NCBI GenBank assembly: GCA_947095585.1
Contig: OX352765.1
Span: forward strand, 16,986,444 to 17,050,443
Origin: Nephrocerus scutellatus
Lineage: Eukaryota > Arthropoda > Insecta > Diptera > Pipunculidae
Reading direction: 5' to 3'
DNA: 64,000 nucleotides
Below the pieces are notes generated by a model that ran no database searches, was not told the origin of the DNA, and saw nothing but the letters and a program-made list of their open reading frames with translations. The number at the start of each line of letters is the position of its first letter. The stretch's first letter is position 1. This document shows, one piece after another, positions 22,927 to 35,445 of the stretch. The translations under genes and the position numbers were made by a program.

Positions 22927-24470
22927 CTAGATAGTGCCCTACACTATCTTGTAAATAAGATACAAGGAACTCTTAGTTCCAAAGAAGTGGCATGTATGCC
23001 TTCCTCGACATTGAGGGTGCTTTCGATAACACTCGCTACGAATCTATTGCAAGGGCAACCAGTGGCAGAGGTGTGACTACAGTTAAGCGATGTCCCCAAG
23101 GTGGAGTGCTTTCTCCCTTTCCTTGGTCACTAGTTATTGCCAATCTTCAAACCGATCTTCACAGATCAGGCTACATCGCCGTTGGATATGTGGATGGTTT
23201 GGCGATTTTTATTAGTGATAAGCACTGCACGACTATCATCCAAGGTGCTTCACTACACGTTTTAGAATGGTGCAGCAGAGAACGACTATCTATCAATCAT
23301 TCCAAAACCGTTCTAGTGCTTTTCACGAAAAGAAGACTGGTCGATTTTGGATCTATCATCATCAAAGGCACCCCGTTAGATTATTCCAGTGTGGTTAAAT
23401 ATCTCGGTGTCATCCTTGATAAACTAAAGCTAAACTGGAATTCTTATATCAAGTCCGCCATTGAACGCGTCACTAAGTTCTCGTTGGCCAGTAGACGCCT
23501 CCAAAATACACATGCACAAAACAAATGGTCGCGAGAAGCTAGGCATTTGGACCGTAACGGTCTGTTGCACAAAATATTATTAAACTGGTGCAATGGTGGT
23601 CCGGCACTGGACGCTAGAGTTCTGATCTGGTTCATAAATGGATATAAAATGGAAACTGGAGTTGGAGCGGGTGTCTTTGGACCCAAAACCAAAGTTTTGA
23701 TACCAATGGGAAAAAATCCCATCGTTTTCAAGCCGGAACTCCATGCCATTGAGATCTGCACCGGGATTAACCTTAATAAAGGATATAACTTTTCAGATAG
23801 CGAGGCAGCACTTAAAGCGCTGTCGTCCAATTTAATGGACTCAATATCAGTCAAAAACTCTTACGATGCACTGCAATAATACACAACAAAGTCAACTGAG
23901 TTGGTTACTGGTCATCAGGGAATTGCAGGCAATGAATCTGTAGATGAACTAGCTCTAGTGCTGGATCTGAATCTGCGTTCATAGGAACTGAACCCTACTG
24001 TGGTGTCAATTGGGCTGCCGCCATAGCACTTATAAAATGTTGGGAACACAAACTTCGTCTGGCCCGTTAGGAAATCGTCCCGAGGCTTAGGCAATCCAAA
24101 GAATTAATCAGGTTCTTTTCCTAATCTAAATAGGAAGAGCATTAGGAAGATAGTAAGTTTTCTTACAGGTCATTGTGGATTGTGATATCATCGTAACAAA
24201 ATTGGTGTGGACTCAGAGACAGAATGTATAGGTTCAACTCGGAAGATGAGGAGTCATCCGAGCACATTTTCTGTGAATGCCCAGCATTACTTTGGTTAAG
24301 GAGACGCATCTTTTACAAGAAAATATGCTCGACAGCGGAGTTGAGAAATCTGCCACTATGGATTTACTATCTTTGATTAGGGATGTTGTACATCTCTTAG
24401 AATAAACATACCCTAAGATGCAATAGATCTTTCAGGTCGCAGTGTCTGCCATATGGGCTAAAAAAAAACT
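22927..24470 (+). pseudogene. LOA-like retrotransposon pseudogene, RT and RNase H
   Basis: 5'-truncated polyprotein. One 295-codon frame (22992-23879) carries RT motifs FLDIEGAFDN (residues 4-13), CPQGGVLSP (34-42), a mutated catalytic box GYVDGLAI (YVDD to YVDG at 66-69) and VVKYLGVILD (134-143). RNase H begins at FINGYKMETGVGAGVFG, where the expected catalytic Asp is Asn216; Glu249 and Asp269 remain. A frameshift near 22985 precedes this frame. After the stop at 23877 the rest (VTGHQGIAGNESVDELA, then SEHIFCECPALLWLRRR near 24255-24305) is scattered over frames to an A-rich end at 24461-24470. A SINE fragment at 23502-23582 replaces the RT thumb. Confidence 0.85.
23502..23582 (+). mobile_element. 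SINE 3' fragment inside the LOA-like RT
   Basis: 81 bp containing ATACACATGCACAAAACAAA, GGTCGCGAGAAGCTAGGC, the hairpin GGACCGTAACGGTCT and ATATTATTA. It corresponds to the last quarter of the SINE family. Its length is 27 codons and it has no in-frame stop, so the surrounding frame stays open and residues about 171-197 are SINE-encoded. Confidence 0.8.
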
Positions 24471-26229
24471 AATTTGACTTGCGACACAATGTTATCTTAT
24501 TTCATACACAAGTGTTTATGCATTGCATTTATTGTAACGGCGTTAAGTGACCTTTTAGCTAAATGATGCACAAAATTGAAACACAATATTATTTTCGGGG
24601 TCAAAAGTACTTTTGATTTTTCAAAGAATTTCATAAATAATATTACTATTCATTCTATTTATATAATTTTTTTTACTAAACAATATAAATGGAGGTTTAA
24701 ATCTTTGATATTATTCACAAAGATAAACAATTAGTAATAATGAGAGAACTACAAAAACTCCTAATCCTTGTGGTAAAATTAAAGCGAAAAAAATTCTACG
24801 ATGATGCTACTTTATGTGTTTGTGAGAAGTGCTTTCACTTCATCTTACGCTGTAGTGCACTTATCCGCAAGCGAATTTCACACAAGGTGTGAAGTTGAAG
24901 AGCACATTCAAAAGACACGTTCACTATTCAATGATACGCCAGAGTCATGTCTTCCTCAAAAAGGACTTACAAAGACGTTTTCTTCTGATATCTGCTTTTG
25001 TCACATACCAACTGACAGAGTATTTAAAAGTCATGTTAACAAAGTGAAGCTTGTTTCCTCAGGCGTTTCCATTCATCGGGTTATTTTAAACAAAACTTTT
25101 GAAATAATCCGTTCACAGCACAACTGAAAATGCCACAATTTCTTTTTGTCGATTTTCATCCGATAATTCCATTTTACCGCATTTCTGTATGATTTATGAC
25201 CGCTATGGATATTCTCTTTGTATTTCGAATTTATCAAATAATCCCAGATACGAGTATATATGACATGACTTATCAGCCCACATGTGGGTGATCAATGGAT
25301 ATTTCTCAGCTTCCCGTTAACCAACAAGAAATCCATTGATGCAAAAAATTACGAATGTATTCGCTTTAAATGAGTTTGTTTGAATTAAGAATTATTTCGA
25401 CATTTTGACTTGGATGAAAGCGATTTCACTAATCCTTGTGTTTGCTCTCTTGGCCAGCGAGCAGAAGCAAATAAGCCAACCAACACACGTCAGTCGGTCG
25501 GATAACATGCTCAGTTCGATAAATACGTTGAAGTGCCAACTCTTTTCAGCATTATAGTAGCCGGAATACAGCTAGCACCACTGACTGAATAGATAACAGG
25601 AATAGGGAACAGAAATTCTATTACCACACCAAAAAAGTAGTTTCCATTGAATTTATTTGTGGTCGATGGGCGGTTTCGTGTCCTGGTTTATTTAACAGGA
25701 CGATACTCTTGTTTGTTTAAGAGAGAATAAAGATCAATGCATTAGGATATACTTTAAGAAAAGATGAATGAAATCACAGCAACAACTATTTTTTGGAGAA
25801 GTTGTGCGTTCAATGAAACAAAATCGAGAGCACTTTGGTACTCAAATGTCTGTTCAATGGTAGGTAATTTTGCACTGCAAGTGCTCCCAAATTTGAAAGA
25901 CTCGACAAGCGGATCATTTTGTCGAAAGTCGAAAAACAAATTTATGTGAGTGGTCTCATATCGATTGGGTTTCTTTGATTTTTTCCAATATTTTGTCTGT
26001 CATGAATATCTTGCACACCACCTTAAATATTTCCTTCAATTTACTATGTGGAATTTTCAAAGGTTTCTTATACAGATGTTAGTACAGTTAATTTTGATTT
26101 AATTTTTAATTTTCGGGGGGGGTAATTGCCTCCATTTATTCGGCTTATTACAAGATAAAACTTAAAACAGCGTTGAAGACTTAGAAAGTAAGAGTGAGGA
26201 CTAAGACTTAAAACTAACACTTATAGCTA
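24471..26229. other. Unassigned AT-rich DNA
   Basis: A 108-codon frame at 24801-25127 shows no recognisable domain. The G8-rich word near 26117 lies just outside the LOA-like 3' side and could be part of its 3' UTR. Nothing else recognised. Confidence 0.5.
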
Positions 26230-27560
26230 AGGGGAATGGTTTACATAGAAAACGGTATGATTTAAGTTAACCTTACGTAGCATACGCAAGATTGGTTCGT
26301 TAGAGCCGTACATGGTGCGGTACGTTGGTAGATGTAAGAGAGGTAGATATCGTAGATACCTGTCTCTTCGTCCTCCTTGTCCATGCAGTTTCTGCGAAAG
26401 TCATTGGAAAATACACCAAGCCTTGTTGCATGCTTACTTTTATGACAATGCCCAGTAAAGACACCAATCGTAGAGCTTATGTGCAATCTGTTTAGGGAGA
26501 TCAAATATTTGGAGCGTTTCGGAGTCAGATTTGGCGAGATCTGTTTTGTCGCTACACAAGTTATACCGGTTGACCATCTAAGGTTGGTTTTATCATTAAC
26601 ATCCTGCTTTAACATTAGTTTGCATTTAGCAATCGGTATTCCTAAAGAACCATTTTCAGGTAGAAGGGGCAGCCTAGTATCATTTTTGGCGAGTTCATCA
26701 GCCCTATAGCTCCCTATCTCCCGGCACCCACTATAGGTGAATATTGAACTGCTCCGCCATCTCCCTGAGAGATGATAGGCAGTTTAGAGCTATAATAGAG
26801 TTCATAGAGACTGATTCTAGGGATCTCGAAGCTGCTTGACTATCCGAAAAGATGCGGATATCCTTAGTGGATATAACATTTCTCTCCGCCAATTAGAAAG
26901 ACGGAGAGAGAGATAGACTAGAGTCTACCTAATCATCAGGTTTTGACCCGTCAGTAAACAACTACTTGACTCATGCTTAAAAATAACAGCTTCCTACCAG
27001 AATGATCTGGAAGTGATGGTGACCTGGAAGTTGTTGTTGAAATGAAATGTAGTTGCGGAATGGTGTAGTCCATACCTCCTAGTGGAGCCTGAATAAATTC
27101 AGAATAGAGGTGTGTCCGAATTCATTTTTTATCTACTGGGAGGTTGCATTGAGGCGAATAGCCGCGCTAGCAGCAACTTGCCTGTTGAAGATGTCATGTG
27201 GTGTTAGGTTGAATAATATGCCTAGTGTAATGGAGGGGTGGTACGGAGCGCTGCGCTCATACATAGACAAGCCGATCTTTGAAATTTGCTTTATTGCTTT
27301 TCCTAAGGCAGTCCACCATACTACCACATCGTACAGAAGTGTAGGTCTTATTACCGAAATATAAAGCAAATGAGTGATATGGGGTTAAAGACCCATTTAT
27401 TGCCGATAGCTTTTTCACAGGAGAAGAGTGCTGCTATGGCTTTTATAACTCTTTCTTGTATGTTAGGTTTCCAGCTTACCTTTCTATATAGAATAAGACC
27501 CAGATAGTAAGCTTTATCAGATAAAGATAAGCTTGTGTCCTCTATAGAGGGTGGGTCAAC
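26230..27560 (-). mobile_element. LOA-like retrotransposon fragment, RT thumb to C-terminus
   Basis: Minus strand. At 27370-27540 the region after the catalytic box is recognisable (KKAIG-like linker, WGLTPHIT-like). Then YISVIRPTLLYDVVVWWTAL near 27300-27366 and FNLTPHDIFNRQVAASAAIR near 27145-27210 are well preserved. RNase H (26700-26950) is degenerate. The C-terminus reads LISLNRLHISSTIGVFTGHC near 26450-26510, then HATRLGVFSNDFRRNC. Several frame changes. It is close kin of the copy at 60800-61560. The position of its 3' end near 26230 is approximate. Confidence 0.7.
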
Positions 27561-27697
27561 ATATGGCAGACAGCTTCAACTTGACCAACTGGCACCGTTC
27601 AGTGGTGATCGTGCCATCCATGTCGGTACGATCAATTGCTGTGACAACAATCTTGTCGTTCAAGGTCTTGTCTTACGAGGATACGAATATCGAGTGG

Positions 27698-27950
27698 TAG
27701 GAGGATCGTGGTTCGAATCCCAGTTATACCAAAAGTATTTTTCACGGTATCCCACCTCTCGCGGATTTGTGACAAACGTTCCGAGAGTAATAACTTGTAA
27801 CGGAAAGCTTCTCAATTCACCGATCGGATCCGGACTTTAATTGTAGGTACCTTCCATTTCTGTCCAAAAATATACATGCACAACACAAATGGTCCCGAGA
27901 AGCTAGGTCTTGAACCGCAACGGTCTGTCGCGCCGAATATTATTTTATAG
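27698..27950 (+). mobile_element. SINE copy lacking its A box
   Basis: Starts within the tRNA-like part: the B box GGTTCGAATCC at 27710-27720 is a perfect match to the consensus. All body landmarks follow: AAAGTATTTTTCACGGT, GAGAGTAATAACTTGT, CCATTTCTGTCCA and CAACACAAATGG arms, ACCGCAACGGT stem, GCGCCGAATATTATT tail at 27932-27947. The upstream 130 bp are not SINE and not recognised, so the head was lost or replaced. Confidence 0.8.
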
Positions 27951-28039
27951 AGACGTGCAATCGACGGAACCCAACAGGAGGCAATGTATGAAAAGAATGA
28001 CAGCAATGCCTCTGCGCTTCTCAAGGGTTTTCAAGACTG

Positions 28040-29130
28040 TGAGGTTGAGTTGAGTTAGGGAGGCAGTATAAGATTATTGTCGCAAGGTAGACCTTGAAGA
28101 GCACATCGAAAAAAACCACGTTAAATGCTTTCGATTCTATAGACATGAACCTAATAAAAGGATTAGTGTACTCAAGGAGGTAGCGGATAAAATTGATGTA
28201 GAGGGATCTGGTCACATATGGGCTGGAAAATTATTCGGACCACCGGTTGACAAAGCCAAGTGATGAGAGGGCTTTAAGAATTATTTCATCTATTTAGCTC
28301 CAAGTCGCACAATAAGCCGATGTCACAAAAAGATTGCACGCGGGATATGGTTTGGTCGTGGAGAAGGTAATGTCTTGGAGAGGGTTTATTGTACTTGCGT
28401 GATAAGGTAATAGATTTGCATTTGGTGATATTGATATTGGAATTTCGGAAACAAAACCATTTCTCAAGCGACTGTAGGACTAAAATGCATACATAAGCCT
28501 TGTTCCTATGGAAATTCTGGAATGCGATCATTATGGAGCTCTAAGCAATTTTTGAGGCACTAGGTCGAAAATTTATTTAGGTCATGATGAAGGAGTTGAT
28601 AGAAGAGAAGTGGACCTAAATGACTGCCTTATAGTAAACCAATGTTTGGAAAAAAGATATGGTCATTCGGACGGATCCGAAGCGAACGCTTTTCAGATAA
28701 GAAGATATTCACTTAAACATTATAGCTTCAAAGCCGAAGGCAGACAATATCAAAAGGATTAATAAATGAGAATCTTATCAAAACCTTTAATGAAATCAGT
28801 TGTAGCAACGTCGACGAGATGCGAAGGGCACGAATTCAACAAGGTTAGTGGTGGTTGATCAACATTTCAGACAGCCATGTTGGCTGGGGGAAATAAAAGA
28901 CTTGCAATGGACTTGCTTCGTATAAATTACTTTCGAAGGGTTCGGGTATATGAGATAGCTTAGCAATGGCGCTATAATTAGTTATATCCTTCTTTGATCC
29001 TTTTTTGTGTATCGAGGTTATGAAAGAGGTCTTTAAAATCTGAGGAAGTTCTCCTTGTAAAAGTGATAGGCAAAATAGTTAAGAAAGGGGTAGGGAAAGG
29101 TACAAATAGATTCTTCATGATTAAGGACGG
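28040..29130 (-). mobile_element. CR1/Jockey-like retrotransposon fragment, RT domain
   Basis: Minus strand. From 29070 down: LPQILKTSFITSIHKKGSKK, DITNYSAIAKLSHIPEPFES, then a degenerate Q-H-G-F region and FIKGFDKILI near 28760-28790. GPLLFYQLLHHDLNKF follows near 28570-28610 without a recoverable catalytic box. Next, SKCKSITLSRKYN and VQSFCDIGLL lie near 28300-28430. Finally the thumb LLEYTNPFIRFMSIESKAFN lies near 28120-28180. Frame changes separate almost every block. It differs from the 12-kb CR1-like copy in motif wording, so it is probably another family. Confidence 0.7.
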
Positions 29131-32100
29131 TGATCAATTTCTTATATATATATATATATTGCTATTCCATTGTACTATGCAGAAACTATGCCTGAATGCA
29201 TTAAAATTTAGCAAATTAAAAAAGATAATTGAAAGTGGATAATCTATCGCAGCATCAAGACGAAGATCAAGGAAAAGGAAATATACAAAATAAATATAAA
29301 CTGATGCTTCTCAACCAGAAAAGAGAGGGAAAATTAAGTATTTACAAAGTTAAGTAACAAGAAATTAAGCAGTCTACGAAGGAATTCCAAATTTGCTGTA
29401 TTTCAAAAAGTCCTTTTGAAAATTTAGAGAAAATTTCAAATGTCAGATATTCATATTCACAGAAAAAAACGTATAATGAGAATGAAATCAGACAGCAGTA
29501 AGAAAGAAAAGTACCAAGCATCTAGTTGAGAGTAATTGATTTATTGAACAACTACAAAAAAGGATTTAATGTAATTTGCTGAAAACGGAAATACGGAAAC
29601 AATTGCACGGAAAACAGTCGCCAAGTCAACATCATAGAAAACTACAAGTAGGATACGATTGCCTCTTGTCGTTTCCAGTCAACTGCAGCAAAGATAACTG
29701 ACTCCTCTTGTAAGTAAGTAATGGAAACTTGCACTTGCAAGACGGAACGATTTCTTGAAATACGAGTGCTTAACTTCCGAACAAACAAAAGGAGGATACC
29801 AAAGCGTGTTCAGTTGGTTTGATATTTTTTTAATTCGGTTTTCGCATAAACATACCCATGCTCTCATGACATGATGCTTGTATACAATTTACAAAAAGGA
29901 CAACTTAAAAGGCATTAACAATTTAATGGTAAATGCAAAGAAGATCTTAAAATCATAGAACATTTGTAGCAATGTTCCAACTCTATATAAATACTAGTCC
30001 TTTACTCTTATTGAAATTTACAGACAATGTTATCCTTTTTGCCCGATTCGAAAATAAATGTACAACTGTAAAAATACAAACAAAACGATACAATATTTAT
30101 TTTAATATGGTTTCCCAACGAGTCATTATAGCAGATAAACTATGAGAATCGACACTTGAAAATAGATAGTGTAGGCGGACAACATCTCAGATTGGTACAG
30201 AACATTTTTCTCTCATTCTCGATTTTCAACACATTGTTTTCTGTCGAAAATTTATGTCGGTAAATCCCTTTGGAGGAGATTTTTGTCTAGACTGGAAAAA
30301 GCTGATAAGCGTCTGTGGTAATACGTATCACATTCGTGTTGGATTATTGATTATCCTTAGAAGTCCTACAGTATAGTAATATTGGCAAAGGCATAGCCTA
30401 CTCTAGAGAAAACACACAGAAAATTGTGGTGATAAAATTTTGTTGACGGCTGTGTAGTTGTCCTTGAGTGTATATAGTGAACGATGAGGTCAATGGGTAT
30501 ACTTTGTCCTCAATTTGCCAATTTTCCAGTTGAAAATTGAAATGCCCTGGTTATCGAGAGTGCTTTCGTATCAGTATCTGCCGCAAAGTGATCAGCGGTA
30601 AGATGGGATTTGGGTTTTCTATTTTCGCCAATGATTTGTGGTATCATATGAGACTTTATTTACATTTGTTTATATTTGGGGTTAATAGAATAACTTCATT
30701 TGCAAGATATATGCGTTTGCCTACAATAAACAAGTAAATGTAAAAAAAACTTCGTTTTTCGGGTACAAACTTTTATGTATACATCGCAACACGCCACACT
30801 GTCCTTAATTATTTGGTTATAATCGCCAAAATATCTGTTTTAAAGGTCAGGGCTATTTCAAAGTATTTTATTTTTTCCACTCACACACGCGCCATCGCGA
30901 CATGCTACAAGCATCATACGCATAATATAATGATGAATTACATGATGATTGATGATTATAAAAAAACGTATATAACAACTATATAACTATATAAATATAT
31001 AATAAATTTATCGTTTGTATCATTGTTTGTTCGTAGATAAATTCAAATATCCAGTACATATCCCTAGAGATTCCTTATTGAAAGGTCCTGAAACTTAGCC
31101 CCAGCTGAAAACATCTGCAGTAACTGCATTGTGATGCTCTCTAGACCAAAATAATTAATAATGCTCCTCCGGCAATATTTCTGATAAGTTAATTCTTCGT
31201 GTTTTCCATCATGAAATCAATTTTTCTTCTCCTTTTATGTTGATATTAGAGCTTCTCTCAGTGAATCAAATTGCTTATCGATTTTGCTTTGAAAGTTAGT
31301 ATCACAAGAAATATCCTTCCTAACGTATGAGTGTAATGTTTGTTATACACTTTAATTAGTAAGCCATCCATCATTTCATCGAGCGATGATTGGAGGAGAA
31401 AAGGGAACGACGCACAAGAAACTTTTATTAATAACTAACTAACTGTCCAGCAGTATGATACCAACTGCGAACATTGAACTCACACCATCAGCTTGATTAC
31501 ACTTCATCGGCACAAGCTTAGTGGAAAAAATTCCACCATAGTTCTTTATTAGAATGCGGAAAAATAACTGCTGCTTGGATGGATCAGTTGAATGCTATGC
31601 AGCTATGTCTATTCTGGGATCTCTATATCCTCATGGGAAGCCCCATCAAAACATCTATGGAATTTCTCATTATGCCAACGGTGAGATGTTTCACCAGACG
31701 GAATCGTTCTTGCAAAGGTTTTTGCGCACGGAAATGTGTGCACGGATGCGAATATTTATGCGAAATGTGAACAACTTCATAGCAGGAGAATGAAATTCCC
31801 TGGAATAAAACTCTCACCTGTTATGAAGATAAACAGCTAGAAATGCAGATGTTTTTCTCTTAGCATCTTTCTTTGTGTGCAATGGATAGGAGGAGGAAAA
31901 CACTCGATTGACTTGGGAAATGTGAAATTTTTATGAAGATATGCAGGAAAATTTAATAAAATCCTTGAAGCTTATTTGATCGGTAATTGAAGTTAATCGA
32001 GATTTTTGGATTAACTCAATTGAAAAAGTCATTAAATCATTATAGCGTCATACCAGCTTCAAAGGTGGAGATAAATAAAAAGTGGGTAAGGCCTCTTAGA

Positions 32101-32329
32101 TTTAAGACTGAATGTGGAATGTCAATAACTTTTAGAAAAGCCTTTGATCTGTAAACGACTGACAAAGCGATATCAAGATAGTCAACAGAATTAAATTTGG
32201 TAGGCTGAGCTCGCATTAGGAAGACTCAAATTTGGTTGTAGAGCCAATATGATGACAATGAGTCACATTAACGGTAAGCTTGTAGGTCTTTAACATCTAT
32301 GATTTTTCAAAAACAGGAAGCCGATGCTT
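29131..32329. other. Unassigned AT-rich DNA
   Basis: Contains a short (TA)n at 29143-29159. Overlapping frames near 31554-31817 on both strands have no known domain. No element recognised over more than 3 kb. Confidence 0.55.
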
Positions 32330-32475
32330 GGGCTTCATAAGACGTTGGAACTTCTACTTCACCCCCTCTGAAATATTCAGATTATAGAAGGTATGTGTTA
32401 CACATATTTTTCATATGTATAAGGGATGGGGCTCCAAAATTGCATTTGCATAATCTTGGTAGAGGTGGCCATTTA
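32330..32475 (+). mobile_element. CR1-like scrap (RT thumb)
   Basis: The words TTCTACTTCA near 32350 and GGGGCTCCAAAATTGCATTT at 32429, followed by AATCTTGGTAGA, align in the same order and spacing with the minus strand of the 12-kb CR1-like copy (about 12040-12180). They correspond to the GAPKSHLNYLGR region there. Confidence 0.55.
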
Positions 32476-32697
32476 CTTCATCTCTTGATTCTTTGGAGAA
32501 TAGACAAAATGTGGGAGCTTTATCTGTTTTCTACAAATTTTACTTTGGTAGATTCTCTTCAAAACCAGTTCTTTTCTTTAGCGAGGCGTATCAGTTCTTA
32601 ACAATATAAATGTGCCTCAAAACCATTTTTAAGTAGAATCCATCATTTCAAATCCTCCTTTTATCCGAGAGTGATATCGATTTTGATGAGTTGATGA

Positions 32698-34215
32698 GAT
32701 GCTAATTGGCTAGCTTACTGAGGAATTGGAGGCTTCACCAATGACCGAAGACCATACTATGCTGCCGCCAGCAAGCATAGACGAAGTTAACAGATCGATA
32801 AATCGCCTCAAAAATAAAAGGCTCCGAGATCAGATATGATCCCAGCGGAGCTCATTTAAATAGGACGCCCTACAATACACCAAAGAGTTCATGAAATAAT
32901 AGTGCAGCTATGGGAGAAGAAGCGATACCAGAAGACCGGCGAAGAGGCATCCTGTGCTTCATACATAAGAAAGGAGATATCGCAACATGCAGCAATTATC
33001 ATGGTATAATATTTTTGAGTACTGCGTATAAGAATTTCCCCTCGATCCTTCAAGACAGGATAGCCCCATACGCTAAATTCATCATTGGTACATACCAGTG
33101 TCGCTTCATCCCAGGCAAATCAACAACCGATGAGTTTTATACCCTTAGGCAGGCGATGAAAAAATGTCTAGAGTTCCAAAACTCACTACACCTTCTTTTT
33201 ATAGACTTTAAAGCCGCCTATGATAGCATAGCCAGAGTAGAATTTTATTAAGCCATGAGAGAATTCGGCATCGCATATAAACTGACACGATGTAGGTTGA
33301 CCATGACCAATGTTTTTCAACATCTGTAACGGGATAACACCAGGGGATGGACTGGCCTGCATCTTCTTCAACCTGGTGTTGGAGAAAGTGATCTGAGAAT
33401 CTGACGTAAGTGCGAGAGGAACAATCGTCTATAAATCCATTCAGATACTGGCTTACGCAGACAATATTGACATCGTTGGTAGAAACCGAAGAGCTATACA
33501 GGAAGCTTTCAAACAGATCGAGCAGCCGGCACGAAATCTGGGGCTATACATAAATAAGAGTCAAACAAATTACTTGGTGGACACGTCTGCGTGTAGAAGA
33601 TATAACATTGGTCAATCAATTCAAATAGTGGAGCGCGAATTTAAAGTAGTACAATCCTTTAACTATATCGGGTCAACTGTAGCAGCCGATAACAGCATGG
33701 AACCAGAAATACGCGCACGGTTGCTTAAAGCCAACAATGCCTACTTTAGTCTGTCAAGACTCTTCAAATCCAGGAACTTAACCATAACATCCAATCTGCT
33801 GATATATAAGACGATGGTCATACCAGTACTTACATATGGATCCGAGACTTGGGTGATTAGCAAAAAGCATTCTGACCTCATAGCCGTGTTCGAGAGAAAA
33901 GTCTTACGGAGAATTACGGGCCTCGTACGTGAGAAAGGACGATTCCGGAGACTCTATAATGATGAGACCTTTGTCGACATCGTGAAGAGAGTTAAGCTCG
34001 GTAGGCTACCGTGAGCAGGACACCTAAGTCGCATGAGCGAAGAGGATCCTACATGGAAAGTCATTTGCCGTAGGATTTATGGCACATGACGAACACAAGG
34101 CCGGTCAACTCTACGCTGGAAGGATTGGGTAGAAGAGGACGCCCAGAGTTTAGGGATGCCAAACTGGTTCTAAATCAGGTCCCGTGGAGAGGCCAGGACC
34201 GGACACCGGATGAAT
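32698..34215 (+). pseudogene. RTE-like family A, copy 3 (plus strand), RT to near 3' end
   Basis: Starts at LTEELEASPMTEDHTMLPPA and runs through DEVNRSINRLKNK. It then encodes RRGILCFIHKKGDIATCSNY and TYQCRFIPGKSTTDEFYTLR near 32940-33150. LLFIDFKAAYDSIA, with the first catalytic Asp, is near 33195-33235. The second catalytic box is changed to YADN (33454-33465). A good 146-codon frame at 33574-34014 covers SFNYIGSTVAADNSMEPEIR, VIPVLTYGSETWVISKKHSD and FERKVLRRITGLVREKGRF. It ends near 34213 shortly before the (TGA)n terminus seen in other copies. Frameshifts near 33250 and 33570. Confidence 0.85.
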
Positions 34216-35039
34216 ATTTTACCAAACAACATCACTTTGTTTTATTCGCTTGCTTCGTTACAACTGATATATGACTTTCTCTAAACTGATTTTTTAGTTA
34301 ATAGTCTTACCGAATAACGAAACCTGAACATTTGCAGTAAAAAAACTCTTGTCCAAATACTCGTAAAAAATACACAAATACACATACAAAAATAAAATAA
34401 AATTGATATGGAAATAAAATTCAGATTACAATTTATTTATTTTAACTCAGTCGTCAGTCATGATTACATATTCACCAGAGGATTATATCCTCGAAATACA
34501 AAGTGTTAACCAAATACACAAGTATTCCAATTTATTAATTAATTCTACTGAGGATTAAATAAATGTTTAACCAATAATTAAGGCCTGAAATATTTAACAA
34601 AGAAAATAACTTTTTTGTTTCAGATAATTCAGATAATTCACACACACTAATTAAGCAAAGAAATATTTCGTATGTTTGGACAGTTCGACTCGGTTTTGTT
34701 GATTTTATATCATTCGAGATACAATGAAATTATTACGTTTGATATTTTCATTGTGGCATTCGGTCATAATACACTTTGTTTGAATTTCTCTTTTTGATAT
34801 GGATATATAGGTTTATGTGAGTGTTATATTATCTTGTTAATAGATATGAAGGTCTTTTAAATGAAATATTTTGTAATATTTCCAGTATGTTTTTAAAATA
34901 AATTACTTTTTCTGCAGCTTTTATAAGGTTTTGTTGTAGTTTCATATAACGAAAACCTTTTCATAAATGTGAATGTCACATGGACATGATTAGCGATGCT
35001 TGAGATAAAATCAGTGATGAAAAACGCAAAGAAAATTCA
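34216..35039. other. Unassigned AT-rich DNA
   Basis: No element or gene recognised. Confidence 0.55.
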
Positions 35040-35445
35040 TATCGTTACGGCATTCCGTTTCAAAAGATAATTTAAATTCGAAGCGTTATATATAACGTTA
35101 TATAAAGAACAAAAATTCCGTTTCCCTACGTTATAACGTTATTTCTAAAAATATTTGCTTAGGGTTCTTAAATTGGCAATCAAAAGGTTGTGTTTATTTC
35201 TTTATTCCTTTTGAAATAATTTAATTAATAAATTAGTTTTATTCAATTCGATGAACAAGCAATATATGTCCGAGTATTTATTATAAATTCGTATTTATCT
35301 GTAAGACAATTTTACTTTACTGCGCGTAACGAAATAACGGAAATAAAAAAATGTCATAACGGTATGGATTTCGTTATGTAACAGGTTTTTAAATTTGTAA
35401 CGTTTGTAACACTATTTTTAAATATTCTTTACGTTATTCCGTTTT
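35040..35445. repeat. CGTTA/TAACG-enriched tract
   Basis: About a dozen CGTTA or TAACG words fall in 400 bp, including the palindromes CGTTATATATAACG (about 35083-35096) and ACGTTATAACGTTA (about 35126-35139). ATTCCGTTT words recur near 35053, 35110 and 35440. Such CG-containing words are rare in the surrounding AT-rich DNA. It abuts the 3' side of the RTE-like family B copy. I do not know the family. Confidence 0.45.

Noticed and set aside
24801..25127. 108-codon frame on plus
   Set aside because: No recognisable motif, and AT-rich DNA yields frames of this length; not supported as a gene.
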